NCBI RefSeq assembly: GCF_021155765.1
Contig: NC_060111.1
Location: 248,001-312,000, forward strand
Reading direction: 5' to 3'
DNA from: Diprion similis
Taxonomy: Eukaryota; Arthropoda; Insecta; Hymenoptera; Diprionidae
Length of the DNA stretch: 64,000 nt
In this document: positions 28,401-40,400 of the stretch, piece by piece
Numbering within the stretch: the first letter of the stretch is position 1
How the letters are laid out: every line of letters starts with the position of its first letter
Notes under the pieces: model-generated
Told to the model about the DNA's origin: nothing
Databases searched by the model: none
Seen by the model: the letters and a program-made list of their open reading frames with translations, nothing else
Translations under genes and position numbers: made by a program

Positions 28401-31400
28401 ACCCCCAGGAACTCAGAAAACACATGCAAAAGAGCGTCGGACCTACAGAAAAGAAATGACGACGAACCTTTTCAGTTTTTCGGCTGTAACTTTTGATGCG
28501 TTGCTCGCAGCGTATTGGGACTGCGCTAAATCGATTCCTCGCGAAAAATTACGTCGGAATAGAGCCTCAAAGAATTTATTCCCGCACTCTTCAGAATCGT
28601 CGAAATTTTCGCCAAAAATCCAAAGGGGTTAGCCTTACTTTTTTGCTCATTTTTAGGGCCGAAAATTTCTCGTCTCGGAATCGATTTGTATGACCATCTC
28701 TAGAGTAATTCGACCCCCAGGAACTCGGAAAACACATAAAGAAGAGCGTCGGACCCACAGCGAAAAAATGACGACGAAAATTTTCAATTTTCGGCTGTAA
28801 CTTTTGATGCGTTGCTCGCAGCGTATTGGGACTGCGCTCAATCGATTCCTCGCGAAAAATTACGTCGGAATAGAGCCTCAAAGAATTTATTCCCGCACTC
28901 TTCAGAATCGTCGAAATTTTCGCCAAAAATCCAAAGGGGTTAGCCTTACTTTTTTGCTCATTTTTAGGGCCGAAAATTTCTCGTCTCGGAATCGATTTGT
29001 ATGACCATCTCTAGAGTAATTCGACCCCCAGGAACTCGGAAAACACATAAAGAAGAGCGTCGGACCCACAGCGAAAAAATGACGACGAAAATTTTCAATT
29101 TTCGGCTGTAACATTTGATGCGTTGCTCGCAGCGTATTGGGACTGCGCTCAATCGATTCCTCGCGAAAAATTACGTCGGAATAGAGCCTCAAAGAATTTA
29201 TTCCCGCACTCTTCAGAATCGTCGAAATTTTCGCCAAAAATCCAAAGGGGTTAGCCTTACTTTTTTGCTCATTTTTAGGGCCGAAAATTTCTCGTCTCGG
29301 AATCGATTTGTATGACCATCTCTAGAGTAATTCGACCCCCAGGAACTCGGAAAACACATAAAGAAGAGCGTCGGACCCACAGCGAAAAAATGACGACGAA
29401 AATTTTCAATTTTCGGCTGTAACTTTTGATGCGTTGCTCGCAGCGTATTGGGACTGTGCTTAATCGATTCCTCGCGCAAAATTACGTCGGAATAGTGCCT
29501 CAAAGAATTTATTCCAGCACTCTTCAGAATCGTCAAAATTTTCGCCAAAAATCCAAAGGGGTTAGCCTTACTTTTTTGCTCATTTTTAGGGCCGAAAATT
29601 TCTCGTCTCGGAATCGATTTGTATGACCATCTCTAGAGTAATTCGACCCCCAGGAACTCAGAAAACACATGCAAAAGAGCGTCAGACCAACAGCAGAGAT
29701 ATGACGACGCAAATTTTCAGTTTTTCAGCTGTAACTTTTGATGCGTTCCTCGCAGCGTATTGGGACTGCGCTGAATCGATTCCTTGCACAAAATTACGTC
29801 GGAATGGAGCCTCAAAGAATCTATTCCAGCACTCTTCAGAATCGTCGAAATTTTCGCCAAAAATCCAAAGGGGTTAGCCTTACTTTTTTACTCATTTTCG
29901 GAGCCGAAAATTTCTCGTCTCGAAATCGATTTGTATGACCATCTCTAGAGTAATTCGACCCCCAGGAACTCAGAAAACACATGCAAAAGAGCGTCGGACG
30001 AACAGCAGAGAAATGACGACGCAAATTTTCAGTTTTTCAGCTGTAACTTTTGATGCGTTCCTCGCAGCGTATTGGGACTGCGCTTAATCGATTCCTCGCG
30101 CAGAATTACGTCAGAATAGAGCCTCAAAGAATTTATTCCAGCACTCTTCAGAATCGTCGAAATTTTCGCCAAAAATCCAAAGGGGTTAGCCTTACTTTTT
30201 TGCTCATTTTTGGGGCCGAAAATTTCTCGTCTCGGAATCGATTTGTATGACCATCTCTAGAGTAATTCGACCCCCAGGAACTCAGAAAACACATGAAAAA
30301 GAGCGTCGGACCCACAGCAAAAAAATGACGAGGAAAATTTTCAGTTTTTCGGCTGTAACTTTTGATGCGTTGCTCGCAGCGTATTAGGACTGCGCTTAAT
30401 CGATTCCTCGCGCAAAATTACGTCGGAATAGAGCCTCAAAGAATTTATTCCAGCACTCTTCAGAATCGTCGAAATTTTCGTCAAAAATCCAAAGGGGTTA
30501 GCCTTACTTTTTTGCTCATTTTTAGGGCCAAAAATTTCTCGTCTCGGAATCGATTTGTATGACCATCTCTAGAGTAATTCGACCCCCAGGAACTCAGAAA
30601 AAACATGCAAAAGAGCGTCGGACCTACAGCAAAAAAATGACGACGAAATTTTTCAGTTTTTCGGCTGTAACTTTTGATGCGTTGCTCGCAGCATATTGGG
30701 ACTGCGCTTAATCAATTCCTCGCGCAAAATTACGTCGGATTAGAGCCTCAAAGAATTTATTCCAGCACTTTTCAGAATTGTCGAAATTTTCGCCAAAAAT
30801 CCAATGGGGTTAGCCTTACTTTTTTGCTCATTTTCGGACCCAAAGATTTCTCGTCTTGAAATCGATTTGTATGACCATCATTAGGGTAATTCGACCCCCA
30901 GGAACTCAGAAAACACATAAAAAAGAGCGTCGGACCTACAGCAAAGGAATGACGACAAAAATTTTCAGTTTTTCGGCTGTAACTGTTGATGCGTCTCTCG
31001 CAGCGTATTGGGACTGCGCTTAATCGGTTCCTCGCGCAAAATTACGTCGGATAGGGCCTCAAAGAATTTATTCCAGCACTCTTCAGAATCGTCAAAATTT
31101 TCGTCAAAAATCCAAAGGGGTTAGCCTTACTTTTTTACTCATTTTCATAGCCGAAAATTTCTCGTCTCGGAATCGATTTGTATGACCATCTCTAGAGTAA
31201 TTCGACCCCCAGGAACTCAGAAAACACATGCAAAAGAGCGTCAGACCAACAGCAGAGATATGACGACGCAAATTTTCAGTTTTTCAGCTGTAACTTTTGA
31301 TGCGTTCCTCGCAGCGTATTGGGACTGCGCTTAATCGGTTCCTCGCGCAAAATTACGTCGGAATAGAGCCTCAAAGAATTTATTCCAGCACTCTTCAGAA

Positions 31401-34400
31401 TCGTCAAAATTTTCGTCAAAAATCCAAAGGGGTTAGCCTTACTTTTTTACTCATTTTCATAGCCGAAAATTTCTCGTCTCGGAATCGATTTGTATGACCA
31501 TCTCTAGAGTAATTCGACCCCCAGGAACTCAGAAAACACATGCAAAAGAGCGTCGGACCAACAGCAGAGATATGACGACGCAAATTTTCAGTTTTTCAGC
31601 TGTAACTTTTGATGCGTTCGCCGCAGCGTATTGGGACTGCGCGTAATCGATTCCTCGCGCAAAATTACGTCGGAATAGTGCCTCAAAGAATTTATTCCAG
31701 CACTCTTCAGAATCGTCAAAATTTTCGCCAAAAATCCAAAGGGGTTAGCCTTACTTTTTTGCTCATGTTTGGGGCCGAAAATTTCTCGTCTCGGAATCGA
31801 TTTGTATGACCATCTCTAGAGTAATTCGACCCCCAAGAACTCAGAAAACACATGAAAAAGAGCGTCGGACCCACAGCAAAAAAATAACGAAGAAAATTTT
31901 CAGTTTCTCGGCTGTAACTTTTGATGCGTTGCTCGCAGCGTATTGGGACTGCGCTTAATCGATTCCTCGCGCAAAATTACGTCGGAATAGAGCCTCAAAG
32001 AATTTATTCCAGCACTCTTCAGAATCGTCGAAATTTTCGTCAAAAATCCAAAGGGGTTAGCCTTACTTTTTTGCTCATTTTTAGGGCCAAAAATTTCTCG
32101 TCTCGGAATCGATTTGTATGACCATCTCTAGAGTAATTCGACCCCCAGGAACTCAGAAAACACATGCAAAAGAGCGTCGGACCTACAGCAAAGAAATGAC
32201 GACGAAATTTCTCAGTTTTTCGGCTGTAACTTTTGATGCGTTGCTCGCAGCGTATTGGGACTGCGCTTAATCGATTCCTCGCGCAAAATTACGTCGGAAT
32301 AGAGCCTCGAAGAATTCATTCCAGCACTTTTCAGAATCGTCGAAATTTTCGCCAAAAATCCAAAGGGGTTTGCCTTACTTTTTTGCTCATTTTTAGGGCC
32401 AAAAATTTCTCGTCTCGGAATCGATTTGTATGACTATCTCTAGAGTAATTCGACCCCCAGGAACTCAGAAAACACATGCAAAAGAGCGTCGGACCTACAG
32501 CAAAGAAATGACGACGAAAATTTTCAGTTTTTCGGCTGTAACTGTTGATGCGTTGCTCGCAGCGTATTGGGACTGCGCTTAATCGGTTCCTCGCGCAAAA
32601 TTACGTCGGAATAGAGCCTCAAAGAATTTATTCCAGCACTCTTCAGAATCGTCAAAATTTTCGTCAAAAATCCAAAGGGGTTAGCCTTACTTTTTTACTC
32701 ATTTTCATAGCCGAAAATTTCTCGTCTCGGAATCGATTTGTATGACCATCTCTAGAGTAATTCGACCCCCAGGAACTCAGAAAACACATGCAAAAGAGCG
32801 TCGGACCAACAGCAGAGAAATGACGACGCAAATTTTCAGTTTTTCGGCTGTAACTTTTGATGCGTTCCTCGCAGCGTATTGGGACTGCGCTCAATCGATT
32901 CCTCGCGAAAAATTACGTCGGAATAGAGCCTCACAGAATTTATTCCAGCACTCTTCAGAATCGTCGAAATTTTCGCCAAAAATCCAAAGGGGTTAGCCTT
33001 ACTTTTTTGCTCATTTTTAGGGCCGAAAATTTCTCGTCTTGGAATCGATTTGTATGACCATCTCTAGAGTAATTCGACCCCCAGGAACTCGGAAAACACA
33101 TAAAGAAGAGCGTCGGACCCACAGCGAAAAAATGACGACGAAAATTTTCAATTTTCGGCTGTAACTTTTGATGCGTTGCTCGCAGCGTATTGGGACTGCG
33201 CTTAATCGATTCCTCGCGCAAAATTACGTCGGAATAGTGCCTCAAAGAATTTATTCCAGCACTCTTCAGAATCGTCAAAATTTTCGCCAAAAATCCAAAG
33301 GGGTTAGCCTTACTTTTTTGCTCATTTTTGGGGCCGAAAATTTCTCGTCTCGGAATCGATTTGTATGACCATCTCTAGAGTAATTCGACCCCCAGGAACT
33401 CAGAAAACACATGCAAAAGAGCGTCGGACCAACAGCAGAGAAATGACGACGCAAATTTTCAGTTTTTCGGCTGTAACTTTTGATGCGTTTCTCGCAGCGT
33501 ATTGGGACTGCGCTCAATCGATTCCTCGCGAAAAATTACGTCGGAATAGAGCCTCAAAGAATTTATTCCAGCACTCTTCAGAATCGTCGAAATTTTCGCC
33601 AAAAATCCAAAGGGGTTAGCCTTACTTTTTTGCTCATTTTTAGGGCCGAAAATTTCTCGTCTTGGAATCGATTTGTATGACCATCTCTAGAGTAATTCGA
33701 CCCCCAGGAACTCGGAAAACACATAAAGAAGAATGTCGGACCCACAGCGAAAAAATGACGACGAAAATTTTCAATTTTCGGCTGTAACTTTTGATGCGTT
33801 GCTCGCAGCGTATTGGGACTGCGCTTAATCGATTCCTCGCGCAAAATTACGTCGGAATAGTGCCTCAAAGAATTTATTCCAGCACTCTTCAGAATCGTCA
33901 AAATTTTCGCCAAAAATCCAAAGGGGTTAGCCTTACTTTTTTGCTCATTTTTGGGGCCGAAAATTTCTCGTCTCGGAATCGATTTGTATGACCATCTCTA
34001 GAGTAATTCGACCCCCAAGAACTCAGAAAACACATGAAAAAGAGCGTCGGACCCACAGCAAAAAAATAACGAAGAAAATTTTCAGTTTCTCGGCTGTAAC
34101 TTTTGATGCGTTGCTCGCAGCGTATTGGGACTGCGCTTAATCGATTTCTCGCGCAAAATTACGTCGGAATAGTGCCTCAAAGAATTTATTCCAGCACTCT
34201 TCAGAATCGTCAAAATTTTCGCCAAAAATCCAAAGGGGTTAGCCTTACTTTTTTGCTCATTTTTAGGGCCGAAAATTTCTCGTCTCGGAATCGATTTGTA
34301 TGACCATCTCTAGAGTGATTCGACCCCCAGGAACTCAGAAAACACATGCAAAAGAGCGTCAGACCAACAGCAGAGATATGACGACGCAAATTTTCAGTTT

Positions 34401-37400
34401 TTCAGCTGTAACTTTTGATGCGTTCCTCGCAGCGTATTGGGACTGCGCTGAATCGATTCCTCGCGCAAAATTACGTCGGAATAGAGCCTCAAAGAATTTA
34501 TTCCAGCACTCTTCAGAATCGTCGAAATTTTCGTCAAAAATCCAAAGGGGTTAGCCTTACTTTTTTGCTCATTTTTAGGGCCAAAAATTTCTCGTCTCGG
34601 AATCGATTTGTATGACCATCTCTAGAGTAATTCGACCCCCAGGAACTCAGAAAACACATGCAAAAGAGCGTCGGACCTACAGCAAAGAAATGACGACGAA
34701 ATTTCTCAGTTTTTCGGCTGTAACTTTTGATGCGTTGCTCGCAGCGTATTGGGACTGCGCTTAATCGATTCCTCGCGCAAAATTACGTCGGAATAGAGCC
34801 TCGAAGAATTCATTCCAGCACTTTTCAGAATCGTCGAAATTTTCGCCAAAAATCCAAAGGGGTTTGCCTTACTTTTTTGCTCATTTTTAGGGCCAAAAAT
34901 TTCTCGTCTCGGAATCGATTTGTATGACCATCTCTAGAGTAATTCGACCCCCAGGAACTCGGAAAACACATAAAGAAGAGCGTCGGACCCACAGCGAAAA
35001 AATGACGACGAAAATTTTCAATTTTCGGCTGTAACTTTTGATGCGTTGCTCGCAGCGTATTGGGACTGTGCTTAATCGATTTCTCGCGCAAAATTACGTC
35101 GGAATAGTGCCTCAAAGAATTTATTCCAGCACTCTTCAGAATCGTCAAAATTTTCGCCAAAAATCCAAAGGGGTTAGCCTTACTTTTTTGCTCATTTTTA
35201 GGGCCGAAAATTTCTCGTCTCGGAATCGATTTGTATGACCATCTCTAGAGTAATTCGACCCCCAGGAACTCAGAAAACACATGCAAAAGAGCGTCAGACC
35301 AACAGCAGAGATATGACGACGCAAATTTTCAGTTTTTCAGCTGTAACTTTTGATGCGTTCCTCGCAGCGTATTGGGACTGCGCTGAATCGATTCCTTGCA
35401 CAAAATTACGTCGGAATGGAGCCTCAAAGAATCTATTCCAGCACTCTTCAGAATCGTCGAAATTTTCGCCAAAAATCCAAAGGGGTTAGCCTTACTTTTT
35501 TACTCATTTTCGGAGCCGAAAATTTCTCGTCTCGAAATCGATTTGTATGACCATCTCTAGAGTAATTCGACCCCCAGGAACTCAGAAAACACATGCAAAA
35601 GAGCGTCGGACGAACAGCAGAGAAATGACGACGCAAATTTTCAGTTTTTCAGCTGTAACTTTTGATGCGTTCCTCGCAGCGTATTGGGACTGCGCTTAAT
35701 CGATTCCTCGCGCAGAATTACGTCAGAATAGAGCCTCAAAGAATTTATTCCAGCACTCTTCAGAATCGTCGAAATTTTCGCCAAAAATCCAAAGGGGTTA
35801 GCCTTACTTTTTTGCTCATTTTTGGGGCCGAAAATTTCTCGTCTCGGAATCGATTTGTATGACCATCTCTAGAGTAATTCGACCCCCAGGAACTCAGAAA
35901 ACACATGAAAAAGAGCGTCGGACCCACAGCAAAAAAATGACGAAGAAAATTTTCAGTTTTTCGGCTGTAACTTTAGATGCGTTGCTCGCAGCGTATTGGG
36001 ACTGCGCTTAATCGATTCCTCGCGTAAAATTACGTCGGAATAGAGCCTCAAAGAATTCATTCCCGCACTCTTCAGAATCGTCGAAACTTTTGTCAAAAAT
36101 CCAAAGGGGTTAGCCTTACTTTTTTGCTCATTTTTAGGGCCAAAAATTTCTCGTCTCGGAATCGATTTGTATGACCATCTCTAGAGTAATTCGACCCACA
36201 GGAACTCAGAAAACACATGCAAAAGAGCGTCGGACCTACAGCAAAGAAATGACGACGAAATTTTTCAGTTTTTCGGCTGTAACTTTTGATGCGTTGCTCG
36301 CAGCGTATCGGGACTGCGCTTAATCGATTCCTCGCGCAAAATTACGTCGGAATAGAGCCTCAAAGAATTTATTCCAGCACTCTTCAGAATCGTCGAAATT
36401 TTCGCCAAAAATCCAAAGGGGTTAGCCTTACTTCTTTGCTCATTTTTGGGGCCGAAAATTTTTCGTCTCGGATCCGATTTGTATGACCATCCCTAGAGTA
36501 ATTTGACCCCCAGGAACTCAGAAAACACATGCAAAAGAGCGTCGGACCAACAGCAGAGAAATGACGACGCAAATTTTCAGTTTTTCGGCTGTAACTTTTG
36601 ATGCGTTCCTCGCAGCGTATTGGGACTGCGCTTAATCGATTCCTCGCGCAAAATTACTTCGGAATAGAGCCTCAAAAAATTTATTCCAGCACTCTTCAGA
36701 ATCGTCGAAATTTTCGCCAAAAATCCAAAGGGGTTAGCCTTACTTTTTTGCTCATTTTCGGGGCCGAAAATTTCTCGTCTCGAAATCGATTTGTATGACC
36801 ATCTCTAGAGTAATTCGACCCCCAGGAACTCAGAAAACACATGCAAAAGAGCGTCGGACCAACAGCAGAGAAATGAAGACGCAAATTTTCAGTTTTTCGG
36901 CTGTAACTTTTGATGCGTTCCTCGCAGCGTATTGGGACTGCGCTCAATCGATTCCCCGCGAAAAATTACGTCGGAATAGAGCCTCAAAGAATTTATTCCA
37001 GCACCCTTCAGAATCGTCGAAATTTTCGCCAAAAATCCAAAGGGGTTAGCCTTACTTTTTTACTCATTTTCGGAGCTGAAAATTTCTCGTCTCGAAATCG
37101 ATTTGTATGACCATCTCTAGAGTAATTCGACCCCCAGGAACTCAGAAAACACATGCAAAAGAGCGTCGGACCAACAGCAGAGAAATGACGACGCAAATTT
37201 TCAGTTTTTCGGCTGTAACTTTCGATGCGTTCCTCGCAGCGTATTGGGACTGCGCTCAATCGATTCCTCGCGAAAAATTACGTCGGAATAGAGCCTCAAA
37301 GAATTTATTCCCGCACTCTTCAGAATCGTCGAAATTTTCGCCAAAAATCCAAAGGGGTTAGCCTTACTTTTTTGCTCATTTTTAGGGCCGAAAATTTCTC

Positions 37401-40400
37401 GTCTCGGAATCGATTTGTATGACCATCTCTAGAGTAATTCGACCCCCAGGAACTCGGAAAACACATAAAGAAGAGCGTCGGACCCACAGCGAAAAAATGA
37501 CGACGAAAATCTTCAATTTTCGGCTGTAACTTTTGATGCGTTGCTCGCAGCGTATTGGGACTGCGCTCAATCGATTCCTCGCGAAAAATTACGTCGGAAT
37601 AGAGCCTCAAAGAATTTATTCCCGCACTCTTCAGAATCGTCGAAATTTTCGCCAAAAATCCAAAGGGGTTAGCCTTACTTTTTTGCTCATTTTTAGGGCC
37701 GAAAATTTCTCGTCTCGGAATCGATTTGTATGACCATCTCTAGAGTAATTCGACCCCCAGGAACTCGGAAAACACATAAAGAAGAGCGTCGGACCCACAG
37801 CGAAAAAATGACGACGAAAATTTTCAATTTTCGGCTGTAACTTTTGATGCGTTGCTCGCAGCGTATTGGGACTGTGCTTAATCGATTTCTCGCGCAAAAT
37901 TACGTCGGAATAGTGCCTCAAAGAATTTATTCCAGCACTCTTCAGAATCGTCAAAATTTTCGCCAAAAATCCAAAGGGGTTAGCCTTACTTTTTTACTCA
38001 TTTTTAGGGCCGAAAATTTCTCGTCTCGGAATCGATTTGTATGACCATCTCTAGAGTAATTCGACCCCCAGGAACTCAGAAAACACATGCAAAAGAGCGT
38101 CAGACCAACAGCAGAGATATGACGACGCAAATTTTCAGTTTTTCAGCTGTAACTTTTGATGCGTTCCTCGCAGCGTATTGGGACTGCGCTGAATCGATTC
38201 CTTGCACAAAATTACGTCGGAATGGAGCCTCAAAGAATCTATTCCAGCACTCTTCAGAATCGTCGAAATTTTCGCCAAAAATCCAAAGGGGTTAGCCTTA
38301 CTTTTTTACTCATTTTCGGAGCCGAAAATTTCTCGTCTCGAAATCGATTTGTATGACCATCTCTAGAGTAATTCGACCCCCAGGAAGTCAGAAAACACAT
38401 GCAAAAGAGCGTCGGACGAACAGCAGAGAAATGACGACGCAAATTTTCAGTTTTTCAGCTGTAACTTTTGATGCGTTCCTCGCAGCGTATTGGGACTGCG
38501 CTTAATCGATTCCTCGCGCAGAATTACGTCAGAATAGAGCCTCAAAGAATTTATTCCAGCACTCTTCAGAATCGTCGAAATTTTCGCCAAAAATCCAAAG
38601 GGGTTAGCCTTACTTTTTTGCTCATTTTTGGGGCCGAAAATTTCTCGTCTCGGAATCGATTTGTATGACCATCTCTAGAGTAATTCGACCCCCAGGAACT
38701 CAGAAAACACATGAAAAAGAGCGTCGGACCCACAGCAAAAAAATGACGAAGAAAATTTTCAGTTTTTCGGCTGTAACTTTAGATGCGTTGCTCGCAGCGT
38801 ATTGGGACTGCGCTTAATCGATTCCTCGCGTAAAATTACGTCGGAATAGAGCCTCAAAGAATTCATTCCCGCACTCTTCAGAATCGTCGAAACTTTCGTC
38901 AAAAATCCAAAGGGGTTAGCCTTACTTTTTTGCTCATTTTTAGGGCCAAAAATTTCTCGTCTCGGAATCGATTTGTATGACCATCTCTAGAGTAATTCGA
39001 CCCACAGGAACTCAGAAAACACATGCAAAAGAGCGTCGGACCTACAGCAAAGAAATGACGACGAAATTTTTCAGTTTTTCGGCTGTAACTTTTGATGCGT
39101 TGCTCGCAGCGTATCGGGACTGCGCTTAATCGATTCCTCGCGCAAAATTACGTCGGAATAGAGCCTCAAAGAATTTATTCCAGCACTCTTCAGAATCGTC
39201 GAAATTTTCGCCAAAAATCCAAAGGGGTTAGCCTTACTTCTTTGCTCATTTTTGGGGCCGAAAATTTTTCGTCTCGGATCCGATTTGTATGACCATCCCT
39301 AGAGTAATTTGACCCCCAGGAACTCAGAAAACACATGCAAAAGAGCGTCGGACCAACAGCAGAGAAATGACGACGCAAATTTTCAGTTTTTCGGCTGTAA
39401 CTTTTGATGCGTTCCTCGCAGCGTATTGGGACTGCGCTTAATCGATTCCTCGCGCAAAATTACTTCGGAATAGAGCCTCAAAAAATTTATTCCAGCACTC
39501 TTCAGAATCGTCGAAATTTTCGCCAAAAATCCAAAGGGGTTAGCCTTACTTTTTTGCTCATTTTTGGGGCCGAAAATTTGTCGTCTCGGAATCGATTTGT
39601 ATGACCATCTCTAGAGTAATTCGACCCACAGGAACTCAGAAAACACATGCAAAAGAGCGTCGGACCTACAGCAAAGAAATGACGACGAAATTTTTCAGTT
39701 TTTCGGCTGTAACTTTTGATGCGTTGCTCGCAGCGTATCGGGACTGCGCTTAATCGATTCCTCGCGCAAAATTACGTCGGAATAGAGCCTCAAAGAATTT
39801 ATTCCAGCACTCTTCAGAATCGTCGAAATTTTCGCCAAAAATCCAAAGGGGTTAGCCTTACTTCTTTGCTCATTTTTGGGGCCGAAAATTTCTCGTCTCG
39901 GATCCGATTTGTATGACCATCCCTAGAGTAATTTGACCCCCAGGAACTCAGAAAACACATGCAAAAGAGCGTCGGACCAACAGCAGAGAAATGACGACGC
40001 AAATTTTCAGTTTTTCGGCTGTAACTTTTGATGCGTTCCTCGCAGCGTATTGGGACTGCGCTTAATCGATTCCTCGCGCAAAATTACTTCGGAATAGAGC
40101 CTCAAAAAATTTATTCCAGCACTCTTCAGAATCGTCGAAATTTTCGCCAAAAATCCAAAGGGGTTAGCCTTACTTTTTTGCTCATTTTTGGGGCCGAAAA
40201 TTTGTCGTCTCGGAATCGATTTGTATGACCATCTCTAGAGTAATTCGACCCACAGGAACTCAGAAAACACATGCAAAAGAGCGTCGGACCTACAGCAAAG
40301 AAATGACGACGAAATTTTTCAGTTTTTCGGCTGTAACTTTTGATGCGTTGCTCGCAGCGTATCGGGACTGCGCTTAATCGATTCCTCGCGCAAAATTACG

